Shown here: in pieces, positions 11,937 to 24,204 of the stretch
Layout: every line of letters starts with the position of its first letter
Position numbering within the stretch: the first letter of the stretch is position 1
Source of the DNA: Chamaecrista fasciculata
Taxonomy: Eukaryota; Streptophyta; Magnoliopsida; Fabales; Fabaceae
Direction of reading: 5' to 3'
Length of the DNA stretch: 64,000 bases
Assembly (NCBI GenBank): GCA_003254925.1
Contig: QANZ01001590.1
Coordinates: 50,095-114,094 of the forward strand
Notes under the pieces: generated by a model
The model's input: only the letters and a program-made list of their open reading frames with translations
Told to the model about the DNA's origin: nothing
The model's database searches: none
Position numbers and translations under genes: made by a program

Positions 11937-12056
11937 TATCCAAATTATTAACCGAACTAAACCATTCAATTTTGATACATTTTTAACTAAATCAAACTAC
12001 TCATTGGTCGGTTTAGTTTGATTTTTGATTCGGTTCGGTTTGATTTTAAACACTCC
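11937..12056. mobile_element. hAT-like right-end fragment
   Basis: 'tcggttcggtttgatttt' leads into 'aaacactccta', matching the right end of the hAT element at 42914-44201 ('gaacactccta'). No left end was found. Confidence 0.5.
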
Positions 12057-13256
12057 TAATTGGCTTGATTAGGGATATATTGTCAGGTTAAAACATTTAC
12101 AACATCATACCACGAAGGTTACGGTTAGCTTTTTAGGAAGCTCATAAGATTGGAAATAGAGGTTTGGTTCTCTCACAAAGAGAAATTTATCACACAAATA
12201 AGTACACAATGGAGATGAAGAGTATAAGCTCAAAATGTCAAATGTACACAAGATCACTTGGTGAACTTTAGAATTAAGAAAGCTTATGAATTTCCCTTGG
12301 TATTTGATCTTTTATAGATGCCAAGAAGTAGTCATTACTCATTAGAAATAAATCTTCAACCGTCTAAAGTAGCTTATGAATTTCCCTTGGTATTTGATCT
12401 ATAGATTTTGGGAGATGAAATTACAAAGCTTGGTCTGATTGCATAAAAACATTTGATGCTTCTTCTTTGACTTTTACTTCAGCCTCATTATATTCTTCTC
12501 TGATCTTTACAATGACTAATGCTCTAAGCTTGTTATTATGATAAAGGAGATACAATACCTTTTGTTCTTCAAGTTCACATTTTTTTTTTTACTATTTTTC
12601 AGTCATTCCTACAAGAGACAGCAACTGTAGAAAGCGGTTTCCTATATTGTGCTAGAAACAGTAAGGCTTAAGAAACAAGAGTTTTACTTTTTGCCAAAAT
12701 AGGAAAGATGAGAAAAAAAGGTGATAAAGAGATAGGGATTGTTGAGAATCACTACTAAACAAATAGTCAAAGTCCATGACCATTTTGTCATTATCAAGAA
12801 TAATAATTAATTAAATTAAACTTAATTCAAAATAATTAATTAATTAAAAATTCACTAATCAAAGTTTATATAGCTCATCAAAGGACTTCTACAAATACCT
12901 CACAAGTGATTTGGGTAAATTCCTATTTTAAAAATTTGAGACATTTTATTTTATCTTGGTCTCTAATATTTACTTGAAATTTTATTTTGGTCCCTAATAG
13001 TTTTCTCTTTCATTTTGATCTTTAATGTTTTTCAACAGTTTCGTTTGGTCTTTAATAAGTTTCATAATTGGTCTCTCTAACTACTGAATGTGATCGATCA
13101 TATATTTCTCATTCTAAGTTTAAATATAAAAAAAATCAGAACTACAAAATACTCATAATGATTTCTTTTTGTTTTCAATTCAATGTAACAAATAAATATG
13201 AAATTTTTTTTTACATAAAGCCAAGTTAAAATGGTTTTAATTTTTGTAGTAAAGTT
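12057..13256. other. intergenic, no gene seen
   Basis: AT-rich. One arm of the 'ttggtctctaat' foldback family at about 12945-13075. Nothing else recognised. Confidence 0.4.
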
Positions 13257-13274
13257 AAATTAAGAATTTGAGAA

Positions 13275-13459
13275 CCAACAAATGTTTGGTGCAGTGGTAG
13301 GCGAGCTGCACCCCAGGTTGAGAGACCTGGGTTCGAGCCCTGGAGTCGACATTTGTTGGGAGGGCTTTAACTGTTCGCTTCCCGGCTTGAATGAGATTAG
13401 TCTCTGCTTAGACCGTAACACGGATAAGTGGGGGACACCCATGGTATTTACCAAAAAAA
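13275..13459 (+). mobile_element. tRNA-derived SINE, family A copy 2 (best preserved)
   Basis: Perfect 18-bp target duplication 'aaattaagaatttgagaa' at 13257-13274 and 13460-13477. A-box region 'ggtgcagtggtaggcgagc', canonical B-box 'ggttcgagccc', then a tRNA-unrelated body and an A tail. Apparent open frames on either strand here are byproducts. Confidence 0.95.
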
Positions 13460-13942
13460 AAATTAAGAATTTGAGAATTTTATCACTATAAACAATTTAC
13501 TAGACAATGATTATGTACGTTTATATCATGGACTTAAATAATTTCAATGGTGAGATGTATGTGTCACCGTAACGTTATTGCTTGCTGAAATAACAATTGA
13601 CATTTCTTTAAAATAATTAATTATATATGCGACGAAATTTATGGCTAATCAATATCTTGATTCCCATTCAGCTTACTGTTGAAAAGATTGTCTAAAACAG
13701 TGCTTCTGCTCCTAAAAGTGGAACATTTTTTTGCAAATTAAGCACAAGTGAATCGGAAATTTGGAAGTTGTGTCTCAAGTTAATCTAAAATTCTAAATTA
13801 CTCATCAATATAATATGTCTTCAGGCCAAAAAAAAAAATCAATATAATATGTCAGAGAATTCATTTCTAATTAGTATTTGAGTTAATTACTGTCATTGAA
13901 ATTAAATAATCTTAAAAGTTAAAACCAAACTAAATAATATCA

Positions 13943-14130
13943 ATTAACAAATATTTGGTGTAGCGTGTGATGCATCTCAAATCAAGTTGAAGAACCAAGG
14001 TTCAAATTCTGGAATCGACATTGTTGAGAGGATTTTCACTATTTGTAGGCTTGAATGAGATTATTAGTCTTTACCTAGATCATTATACAGATAGATAAGA
14101 GTAAGAGAAATTCATAGTTATACAAGGTAA
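13943..14130 (+). mobile_element. tRNA-derived SINE, family A copy 3 (older)
   Basis: Same body as 13275-13459 but more diverged (B-box-like 'ggttcaaattc'). Flanked by an 18-bp duplication with one mismatch at 13925-13942 and 14131-14148. Confidence 0.82.
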
Positions 14131-14148
14131 CAAACTAACTAATATCAA

Positions 14149-14577
14149 AATATTCATGAGAATCTTACAAAATTATGTTGTGGGTTGAGGTTTGGATCTA
14201 AGTTTAACATCAATGTGGGTCTGTGATAGATATAAATATATATATATATATATATATATTCTCTATAATAATAGATATTTAATTTTATAAATAAAAACAT
14301 AATATTTAAACTTCAAGGAATAAGAAAATATTTATTACTTTATGAAATAATATAATAATATATTGGCAAAAAAAGAAGTAAAATAATAAAATTTATTTTT
14401 ATAAAATTAATATTAAATAATTAAATATGTAAAAAGTTGATAAAAATAGACTTTATATTAATAAATAATAATTTATTTTTGAAATTTCTCCAAGTCTCGA
14501 TCCAAACATATATAGGAATTTGATAATTCTCCAGTTTTGAGAATGTGAATTGATTTTGATACCGTTTATATTATATT
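14149..14577. other. AT-rich intergenic, TA microsatellite
   Basis: TA run at 14236-14260, then very AT-rich sequence with no gene. Confidence 0.5.
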
Positions 14578-15063
14578 GGCCAAAGTCTTATTTAGTTCTT
14601 CATGTCTGTTTAAAGTTTTGTTTTAATCTCTCAAATTTTTTTTCGTTTCATTTTGGTCTCTCATGTTTGCTCAAAATTTTGTTTTGGTCCCTCAAGTTTC
14701 TAGAAAGTTTCACCGATAGTTCTTGATTCTTTTCCATCAACTTTTTCCGTTAAAAAAAAAAAGAAAAAAAAATTAACTTTCATCTCCCAACAATTTTGTA
14801 CTTTTATTATGTTTTGATCCTTATTACAAAAGAGAAGGACCTTAATGCAAAAGAGCAAAATTGTTGGGAGATAAAAGTTAGTTCTTTTTCTTTTGTTAAG
14901 TGTATAGAAAAGAGTCAGAGACTAACGGTGAAATTTTTTAGAAACTTGAGCGACCAAAACGTAACTTTGAACAAATATAAAGGACCAAAACAATACGAAA
15001 AAAACTTGAGGCACTAAAACAAAACTTTAAGCAAACATGAGGGACCAAAATAGATCTTTGCCC
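14578..15063. mobile_element. foldback MULE-type MITE (GGCCAAAGTC ends)
   Basis: Inverted arms: 'ggccaaagtcttatttag' at the left and the inverse of 'agatctttgccc' at the right, with repeated 'ggtccctca' type words. Flanks 'tattatatt' (14569-14577) and 'tattatttt' (15064-15072) match at 8 of 9 bases, the 9-bp duplication size of Mutator-like elements. Confidence 0.85.
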
Positions 15064-15072
15064 TATTATTTT

Positions 15073-15799
15073 CGAATCCATGTCTAAGAATCATATATAA
15101 TACCCTACTCATACCTACCATACTTATGATTATCCCTACTCAAAGAGTAAATTAACATTTTGGTTGATAGATTATATGATCACTATCATCTTAATCCTTA
15201 ATTTATTGAAATGTTCGATTTCATCTCTAAAAATATATTACTCCTTACAAGTTAATCCCTTTATATATTATAAAATTGTACAACTTAGCTTAATCCATTG
15301 AAGAATTAAATTGCCGAGTCATAAATTTTAAGGGATCAAATTAATTATTTTAAACAACCTAAAGACTAAACATATAACAACGTTGATATATAATAATTCA
15401 TAGGAATTGATAGTTTATTCTTAAATAATGCATTCTAATCTTAGTGGTAGATATTTTTAGCCCTAACAATTAAGCTGGCTAGGTAGCAAGCATGGATTGA
15501 GAGAAGGTAATTAAGGTCCTACAAAGTGAGTACAGAGTCACGTGACAAGTGAGTGAAGAAGAAGAAGAAGAAGAAGAAAGCGTGGCTTTTGTTGGGCAGT
15601 TGTCTTTTAATTTGTCTTAGGAATGAAGGCACGTGATGGGCACGGGGCCCCCCACGAATGTCTGTCTTCGATCCCTCCAAATTATCAAACAACTATAATA
15701 ATATCATCACCTCACCTCTTTCTTAATTTCTCACCCTTTTCAAATTCCTTAATATTAATACTATATCTATATATTTGCATGCATTATTAGAAACTTATA
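15073..15799. other. intergenic with GAA repeat and G-box words
   Basis: Contains a GAA run at about 15556-15578 and two CACGTG words near 15539 and 15631. No exon recognised nearby, so any promoter role is unsupported. Confidence 0.4.
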
Positions 15800-16167
15800 G
15801 GCTAAATTGCACTAATTAAGACCTCTTGAGTTGTAAAATTTGACAGATAAATCCCATGAGTTTTCAATTGTGTGTGCTCACTTAAGACTCTTGAGTTTTA
15901 AAACTTGACAAACAGACTCCTTGAAGTTTCACCTTTGCTCACTAAAGACTTCTAAATAGCTAGCTCAATCTTTTAAAAAAAGAATTCATAAAGGGTCTTA
16001 AGTGAACAAAGTTTACAACTTATGGGGCTTGTCTGTCAAGTTTTAAAACTTAGAGATCTTAAGTGAGCACAGTTGAAAACTCAAGGGGTTTGCCTGTCAA
16101 GTTTTAAAACTCATAGGTATTTTCTTCCACTAACCTAAAGCTCAAGGAGACTTAGTACAATTTAGCC
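15800..16167. mobile_element. foldback MULE-type MITE (GGCTAAATTG ends)
   Basis: Ends 'ggctaaattgcac' and the inverse 'gtacaatttagcc'. Flanks 'aaacttata' and 'aaatttata' match 8 of 9. Arms carry repeated 'ttttaaaacttgac' words in inverse order. A related copy is at about 61098-61362. Confidence 0.85.
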
Positions 16168-16239
16168 AAATTTATATATATACACATTGAGTTATTGGTA
16201 AGAGTGATAAGTATCATTGTCAAAAATGAATTTTAACTT

Positions 16240-16590
16240 GTAAACTCATAAAGTAAGTAAATTTATTATTGGGTATTTGAATTTACATCAAGTTAACTAA
16301 TCAGTCTCTAAATAATCAAAATATACTATTCAATCCCTAAATTGTTGCAATTGTCAATGATTTGATCATTGTGTCAAATTCAGGAACCAAATAGTATTAA
16401 TTTAGTAAAAATTCAAGGACCAAAAAGTATAAAATTATTTCGAATTCAGGGACCAAATCGTCATTATTAGAGATCAAATAGTTGATAATTGAAATATTCC
16501 AGGGATCTAATCGTGTATTTTGATTATTGAGAGACTGATTAGTTGACTTAGTATAAATTTAGGGACCAAATAGTAAATTTTCTCTTTAGT
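16240..16590. mobile_element. foldback repeat, another family
   Basis: Left half has 'caagttaactaatcagtctct' type words whose inverse appears near 16525-16550 ('agagactgattagttgac'). Arms about 150 bp. Target duplication not clear. Confidence 0.6.
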
Positions 16591-17744
16591 TAACTCAACT
16601 ATTTTTTTTTTATTTCAAACTCACATATAAACTTAAACTTGTAGTAACCTCATGAATTTGAGTTACTTTATTTTTTTTCTATGCTGGACTGATTTAATAT
16701 TAAGAATTTATTTAATAAGAATAAGTTAAACATAACTATATGCTAGTATATAAATCTTCAAGCTTAAAGTAGCTTCGAAAAATGTTTATATGTTGTATAT
16801 ATGATTAAATGAAATTCTTATTAAATTTTATATATATGTTAATTAATAATTATTTGATTTAGATATATATAATTTTAATTTTTTTTATCGTATTTAAATT
16901 TAAAAGTAGCTCAATATAATGACATACAATAATTTAGCTTATCAATATCATTATTTACATAAATAAAATCTTATAAGTTTATGATTCAAGTTTACCATAC
17001 TCTCAACTTAAACTTTTGAATTTGACAATCTTTATGGTAATTACTTCAATCCTCATATGTAAAGTCTTGATGTCAAATCTTGTTGGAGACACTCTGAAAT
17101 ATATATATATATATATATATATAATGTGATAATATTAATCAAACACTTGAACTCTTGAAGAATGATAAATGAGTAGTCATAGACATAGAGTCTCCATTGG
17201 CATTAATGCTTTGACAATGCTTGTGCAATTGCCTTTGTTCATGACACAACTATTTTAAGATCAAAGTTACCAAGAGCTATATATGTATGGCATGTGTGTA
17301 ATTATTGTCCATAGTAGGAGGGTGGTTTTGGTAATTTAAGAGAGTCACTAATTGGGATGGGACCCTCCCAATGAGAGGGTAGGGAAGAGGATTATCCATT
17401 CACAGCTAAGATGAGGAGTGAAATGAACATGCAAGTTGGGGAGTGTGTTGAGTAGGGTATGTATGGTAAGGGCATTAACTCCAAAATTGCCCTTATCTTT
17501 CAAATCTTTGTGGCACCCCACCTTTTATATTATGCTTCTACTCGGTCATGGGTCCTACTACATAACCTTCCCCACAATCATCAATGCTCATACTTTGACA
17601 AACCCCATCTATCTCCTTTGACCACAACGTCAGGACAAGGCTTCTCCTTCAATTCTCCTCTATATATAGAAGTATAGATAAATAATAACATTCAAATATA
17701 TATATATATATACACTCTTGAAATTAAAGAATATGTCCTAATTA
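16591..17744. other. intergenic; possible orphan promoter at 17130-17690
   Basis: Mostly AT-rich. 17330-17690 is less repetitive and ends in 'cctctatatatagaag' (TATA-like at 17661), but no reading frame follows before the foldback element at 17754. TA microsatellite at 17100-17123. Confidence 0.35.
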
Positions 17745-17753
17745 TATAATACA

Positions 17754-18575
17754 GGTCGAATGCTCAAATCGGTCCAAATTGTTGTCATTTAGTTCCATTT
17801 TAATCTCAAACTACTGAATATATTTATATCTTTAATTTCTTGTTTTAAGTTAGAATGTAATAAGTTTAGAGCCATGTGTTACATACGATGACTAATCGTA
17901 CTTTCTCTATCCACTCGGGGCTATTAACAAACGAGATCAAATTGGGTCCTGAAAGTGGATTGTTCGTATCACAATCAAACAAGCAAAATTTGTCATATAT
18001 CTCTTGTTTTAAGTTCGAAGGTGACCAAGTTACGAGTTACTCTTAACGAATTCCTTTTCTTCTTTATTAGTTGGGAACGTCAGCAAATAAGATCTAATCG
18101 AGCTCAAAAGTGGGTTTTGGACTAAAAAGTAAAAAATTATGAAAATTGATCCCAAACCCACATTCAAGCCCGATTTCACCTCATTTACTGAAGATCCCAA
18201 CTAAGTAAAAAAAAGGACTCGTTAAGAGTAACCCTGTAGTTCTAAACTCGTTACATTCGAACTAGAAACGAGAGATATATGACTAACTTTGCTTGTTTGA
18301 TCGTGAAATAAGCAGATTACCTTCAGGGTATGATTTGACCTTATTTAATTTGTTGAGGGCCTCCACTAAATAGAGAAAGTACTCATCTAAAACACCATGT
18401 AGCTCTGGACTTATCACATTGAAATTTTAAATGAGAGAAATATGACCACATTCAGTATATTGGGACCAAAATGAACCTAAATGACAACATTTAGGACTAA
18501 CTTGAACATTTTGAAATATTTAGGACCGAAATGAACTTAAGGACATACATTTAGAACCAATTTGAGCATTTGACC
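17754..18575. mobile_element. foldback MULE-type MITE, 822 bp
   Basis: Ends 'ggtcgaatgctcaaat' and inverse 'gagcatttgacc'. Flanks 'tataataca' (17745-17753) and 'tataatata' (18576-18584) match 8 of 9. Long inverted arms with 'gagatatatgacta' and 'cgttacattcgaact' type words. Confidence 0.85.
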
Positions 18576-18631
18576 TATAATATATATGTCATGAAGAATA
18601 TGATAACAAATTGCTAACCAAATGTGACAAG

Positions 18632-19266
18632 TAGGAGTGAGCGCGGGCTGGGTTGGGGCGAGTTGAGGGAAAATCCCAACTCAACCCGCACATCAATTTG
18701 CGGGTTGGGTCGGGTTGGGTTTTATAATTTTTAAAACTCAACTCGAACCAACCCAACCCGCAACTCTGCGGGTTGGGTTGGGTTGAACTCGCGGGTTGAG
18801 TTTGTAATTTTTTTTTTAATTTTCATAACAAAAAAATATCATTATAAATTTGAGTAATGAATAATAAAACTTATACATAAAAAAAGTTAAAAAAATAGAT
18901 TATATATATATAAATATAAATCAATTAAAATATACTCCATAACATATGTAAATGTAATACATATATGTAATTATATAAATTTTAAAATCAAAATACATTA
19001 CTTATAAAGAACTAATAATATAAATACATAAGAAACATACAAAATTTATATAAAAATACATAAACATGTATAAAAAAAAATAAAAAAATTTATATGCGGG
19101 CTCGCGGGTTGGGTTAGGTTGAAAAACTACGAACCCGCAACCCAACCCGCAAGTGTGCGGGTTGACAATTTTAAGCCCAAACCAACCCGCGAACCCGAAC
19201 CAATCCAACCCATAGCTGTGGGTTGGTTTGGTTTCTGCGGGCTCGCGGGTAGGTTTGTTCACCCTA
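18632..19266. mobile_element. non-autonomous hAT element, 635 bp
   Basis: Ends TAGGAGTGAGC and inverse GTTCACCCTA. The 8-bp target duplication is 'gtgacaag' (18624-18631) and 'gtgacaac' (19267-19274), 7 of 8. Sub-terminal regions are full of 'gggttgggt'/'aacccaacccgc' words, as in many plant hAT MITEs; the interior is AT-rich and non-coding. Confidence 0.9.
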
Positions 19267-19274
19267 GTGACAAC

Positions 19275-20006
19275 TATTGAAGAATATTCTCAAACTTTTC
19301 TTTTCCCAAAAAAAAACTATGATACTTAATTAAATGTCTGTTAAATTAATTAAGGCACTGGTTATTAAAGGGTTTTCTCATTTTGAAAATTAAAAATAAT
19401 AAACTAAAAATATAAATTATCAACTTTCAGGTTTTCTTTTTGTTGAAATTATTATGTTGGTCGTAATTATCAATTTCTCATGTTTTTTAATTTTTAACCA
19501 CTTTGCAAAAAGTATTTTTTTTTAAAAAAAAGAATCTTGTGATTAGATAAAGTCGTAAGTATATATGATTAGGGTGGAAAAATATATTTTTTTCGGAAGT
19601 AATCAAATTATTTTATTATAAATGTTTGGCATGTTTTAAACAGTTATCTAAAAGTTAATTTTTTCCTCTGAAATTACTTCATTCTTCAAACACCACATTA
19701 AAGAAATTGTGTTGTGTACTTACAAACTATATTATAGTTTTTGGCTTAACCTCTTGATACCAACACAGGCAATTTTAGTTTAAAAACAAAGCTCTCTTTT
19801 TTTGGCCAGATTAAAACAAAGCTTTAATCAGTCATTAGTTCTATATTAGTCCATATATTGATATATGGAAACCCGGAAGAGATTATTATGACCACATAAA
19901 TCCAAGAAAAAGTCGGATGGGAACTATATATATTATTGAAGTAATCGAAAATAAAATGTGAGTATTTGTATTATAATCTTCATATTTATATTTATATTTA
20001 TATTTA
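19275..20006. other. intergenic, nothing recognised
   Basis: AT-rich with A and T runs. No open frame or repeat boundary that I can support. Confidence 0.5.
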
Positions 20007-20469
20007 GGCCAAAGTGAAAATTTGGTCTCATATTTTTTTCTTTAATTTTCAATTTTTTTTTTTTTGCCAAAGTTCAGTTTCCAATTTGGTTATATATTTT
20101 TTTTTTAACAGTTCTGCTCTTATATATATATATTTGCAAAAAGTCTCAATTTTAGTTTCATATCCTTTTTTGTCCTATATTTTTTAGTCAAGTTATAGAA
20201 TTAGTCTCATATTTTTACAGAGGATCAACCATTAGTTAATTTTTTTTTTGTAAAGATATAAGACCACTTCTAAACTTAATCCAAAGATATGGGATCAATT
20301 CTGCAATTAACCCAAAAATATAAGACCAAATCTATAACAAAAAGAAAATATGAGATTAAATTGGGACCTTGCCCAAAGATATAGACTAAAAATGCAACAA
20401 AAGAAGGATATGTACAAGACCAAACTGAGAACTGAATAAAAGATATGGAACCAAATGTATACTTTAGCC
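20007..20469. mobile_element. foldback MULE-type MITE (GGCCAAAGTG ends)
   Basis: Ends 'ggccaaagtg' and inverse 'actttagcc'. Perfect 9-bp target duplication 'ttatattta' (19998-20006 and 20470-20478). Arms carry 'ggtctcatat' and its inverse 'atatgagacc'-like words. Same family as 27923-28370 and the PIN intron elements. Confidence 0.93.
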
Positions 20470-20708
20470 TTATATTTACGTACGCAGTATCAAAATTAAT
20501 TTTTATCTCAATTATATGAAGGTGATCCTCTGTAAACTGAGACTAATTACGTACGCAGTACCAAATGGAGTATTGAGGTCATACCCACGCACCAAGAATT
20601 ATCAAGGTGATCGATGTCATATATGAGGTCATGAGAGATTGGAAGTGAAAAGACGGATGGAATCGAAAATTAAATGTGAGTATTGTATTATGATCTTCAT
20701 ATTTATAT

Positions 20709-21045
20709 GGCCAAAGTTCTAGTTTGGTCCCTCTGTTATGTTCATTGTTCTAAATAGGTCCCTCAGTTATTTTTCGTTCCATATTGGTCCCTCTAACGTT
20801 TTCCATCCATTTTTCAGTTAAAAAAATAGGAAAAATAAGCTTTCATCCCCAAAAGTTTTATTTTCTTATATTAAGGTCCTTTTCTTTTTATAATAGGATC
20901 AAACCGTAAGAAAAGAAAATAAATTAAGATTTTAAGTAAATTTGCCCAAAAATAAAAAATTTTCTCTCCCTCTCGAACACCACTCTCTCTCTATCTCTCA
21001 CCCTCGGCTCTCTCTCTCACACACACCACTCTCTCTCTCCCCCTT

Positions 21046-21090
<45 letters not shown>

Positions 21091-21480
21091 NNNNNNNNNN
21101 NNNNNNNNNNNNNNNNNNNNNNNNNNNNNNNNNNNNNNNNNNNNNNNNNNNNNNNNNNAGAGAGAGAGAGAGAGAGGTGTTCGTGAGGGAGAGAAAATTT
21201 TGTGTTTTTGGGCAAATTCACTTAAAATCTTAATTTATTTTCTTTTCTTACGGTTTGATCCTATTATAAAAAGAAAAGGACCTTAATATTAGAAAATAAA
21301 ACTTTTGGGGATGAAAGCTTATTTTTCTTATTTTTTTAACGGAAAAATCGATGGAAAACGTTAGAGGGACCAACTTTGACAAGTTTTGAATAACTGAGTG
21401 ACCAATATGGAACGAAAAATAACTGAGGGACCTATTTGGAACAATGAGCATAACAGAGGGACCAAAATAGGACTTTGGCC
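20709..21480. mobile_element. foldback MULE-type MITE with gap in its centre
   Basis: Ends 'ggccaaagttct' and inverse 'aggactttggcc'. Perfect 9-bp target duplication 'tatttatat' (20700-20708 and 21481-21489). Arms of about 370 bp are nearly perfect inverted copies. The centre is CT repeat, 68 N (21091-21158), then GA repeat, consistent with a palindrome that could not be assembled. Confidence 0.95.
21091..21158. other. assembly gap (68 N)
   Basis: Lies between CT and GA runs at the centre of a palindromic element. Confidence 1.
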
Positions 21481-21784
21481 TATTTATATTTATGTACGTA
21501 TCAAAATGAATTTTTTTCTGGCCAAAAAAAAAATTAATTTTTATCTCAAAATTTTATGAATAACTGAATTCCCATATTTAAATTTAGAGAAATGTTAAAA
21601 TAAAATATTTTTTTATTAATATAAAATATATTTTCATCAATTTTTTATATCTATAAATACAAAAAATCATATATTTGAATATTAATTAAATTAATTTAAT
21701 ATTCAGAATAAATATTTTATTTTTATAATTTTATATTCTTTTAATACATAAATTATATATATATTTTATCGGCAAAAATAATTA

Positions 21785-22925
21785 GGCCATAGCCCTATTT
21801 TGGTCCCCCAGTTATGTTTAGTGTTCTAAATTGGTTCCCCAATTATTTTTCGTTCCATATTGGTCCTCCAGTTATGCAAAACTTGGCAAAATTGATCCTT
21901 CTAACAGTTTCCGTCCATTTTTCCGTTAAAAAAAAGATAAAATTGATTTTTAACTCCTAAAATTTAAATTTTTTACATCAATGACCTTTTTCTCTATAAT
22001 AGGACTAAAATGTAAGAAATAAAAAATAACTTGGGGGTTTTAGTTTATTTCACAAAAAAACAATAATCTCTCTCTCTCTCCTCCACATCGGCTCTCTCTC
22101 TCCGTCCAAACCCCACCTCCCTCCTTGCCACTCTTTCTTCTCGCCTCAAGTCATCTCCGACGAGGGTCTCTGCAACTACTCCGGCGGCGGAAAGATTGGA
22201 AACCTCTTCCTTTGACCGAAAATTTCTTCACACCAAAGCAAATAATCGAACACAAATATAGGAGAACCCTATTCAAAGGCAAGGCAGAAAAGCAAAATAT
22301 TTCTTGAATTCTTCAAATCGAATCATATAAGCCTAACATCGATATAAACCTAAAATTTCTTGAATTCTTCAAATCGAATTCTTCATTAATGCCTCCTTCC
22401 ATGAAAAGCTTCATGGGGTCTTTCTTTGAAAGTTCATTAATGCCTCCTTCCATTCCTCTCTCACAACCCAGTACCCATCTCCTTCCTCCACCCTTGGCTC
22501 CAATCTCGACGCCGCCGCAGCCTCGTCGGATGCCGGAACCTGCGTCGCCGCCAGAGTAGTTGCAGAGACTCTCGTCGGAGATGACTTGAGGCGAGAAGAA
22601 AGAGAAGTGGGTGGCAAGCGGGGAGAGAAAGCGAACACAGAGAGAGGTCTTTTTGTTTAAATTTAATTACAATCTCAATTTATTTTTTGTTCTTACGTTT
22701 TGATCTTATTATAAAAATGAAATGACCTTAATGTAAAAAACTAAAACTTTTGGGGGAAGAAAGTTTATTTTTTCTTTTTTTTAACAAAAAAATGGATGGA
22801 AAATGTTTAAGGGACCAACTGTGTCAAATTTTGGAAAACTGAGGTACCAATATGGAACAAAAAATAACTGAAGGACCAATTTGAAACATTAAGCATAACT
22901 GAGGGACCAAAATAGGACTTTGGTC
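21785..22925. mobile_element. long foldback element, 1.1 kb, GC-richer core
   Basis: Same family as 20709-21480 (arms with 'ggtccctcagttatg' type words). Flanks 'aaataatta' and 'aaaaaatta' match 8 of 9. The inverted arms reach into a GC-richer region: 'cgcctcaagtcatctccgac' near 22143 is inverted near 22575-22600. The core resembles captured coding or UTR sequence, but no protein is recognisable. Confidence 0.88.
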
Positions 22926-23285
22926 AAAAAATTATAAATATTTATATATAGGTACACATAAAATTATCCACTGATCCACATCACTAGTAGAGGTAAAACT
23001 ATAAAAATTAATATTAATAAAATTTAAAATTATATAATATTTATAAAGCATATACACTTAACACTTTATTTTAGAAGAGTGTTACCGTATCATAGACACA
23101 TGTTTGTATCTGAAGCTCCTATAATACTTATATGACACATTTGTAAGTTTTATAATATAAAATTATTTTTTTATCACTTTAACATAATAAGTAATAAAAT
23201 TATTTAGTCAGATCTGTGAAGGAGAGTTTGATATATCCTTAGGGGCGGAGCCAGGATTTTTGGTTAAGGGGCCGAAATAAATTTT

Positions 23286-23512
23286 TGGTCAAAATCTTAT
23301 TTTTAATCTCTAATGTTTATCTAAAGTTCTATTTTGGTCCCTGATGTTTGGATTTGAGACGAGAGAAATATGACCATATTCAATAGTTAATGACCAATTA
23401 TGAAACTTTTAAAAAATATTAAGAATCAAAACAAAACAAAAAATTATTAAGGGCCAAAATAAAACTTTGGGTAAGTATTAGGGACCAAAAAATAATTTTG
23501 GCTTTTTTTATA
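23286..23512. mobile_element. small foldback MITE
   Basis: 'ggtcaaaatcttatttttaa' at the left and 'aaaaataattttggc' at the right, with 'ttttggtccctgatgtt' arms. It sits within a larger repeat that begins 'ggggcggagccaggattttt' (about 23243), a common plant repeat end. Boundaries approximate. Confidence 0.55.
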
Positions 23513-23629
23513 TATTATCAATATTATAAGATATAATGTATAAGTTGAAAAAAAATATATATAAAACATATAAAAAAAATGTAAAGAAATAATGAGATCA
23601 GAGAGATAATAGTATTTAAATTGATTATT

Positions 23630-24072
23630 TTTCTCATGAATTACCTTTTTCTCAATTTGATCCTTCATAAATTTTCTTTCTCAATTTAGTCCTTCACAAA
23701 TGTTTTCGTTATTAAAGTTAATCATTCCATTCAATTTTTAAAGCAGATAGTGATATGACAATGTTGATGATGTGTCAAGTTAAGTGCCATATACAATATT
23801 TTTTTTATTGCCAATTTTCTCTAAATTTATAGATAAACATAGATGATGTGAAATAAAATAGAAGATATACTTATGTAGCAATAAAAATGATTATTGTATG
23901 TGAAATTTAACTTGACACGTCATCATTTAATAACATTATATCACCAATTCTGTTATAAATTTAATGGAGGGACTAATTTTGATAATGGAAACATTTGTAA
24001 GAGATCAAATTGAGAAAAAATTTATAGAGGACCAAAATGAGAAAAGGATAATATATGAGAGACTAAAATTGA
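23630..24072. mobile_element. foldback repeat, 'tctcaatttgatcctt' family
   Basis: Left arm words 'cttttctcaatttgatcc' and 'cttgacacgtcatcat'-type words appear inverted in the right half ('gaccaaaatgagaaaagg', 'gatgatgtgtcaagtt'). No coding sequence. Confidence 0.6.
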
Positions 24073-24204
24073 ATGTTAATCAATAGACACTAAGACTTTC
24101 ATCATCACGATTCGAACCTGGACCTTGAATGAGAGAATAAAAGTTTAGGGGGGGCCACCACAAGACCATGAAGTGTAACATGCCTGAAATATCAATACAA
24201 ATAT

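Noticed and set aside
13260..13491. Overlapping open frames on both strands
   Set aside because: They lie in a SINE with an 18-bp target duplication; the frames are accidental.
17436..17690. Possible first exon of an unknown gene
   Set aside because: Two short overlapping frames with no recognisable content; the TATA-like word lies after them.
20942..21286. Frames of Ser-Leu and Arg-Glu dipeptides across N
   Set aside because: Translation of CT/GA microsatellite and unknown bases.
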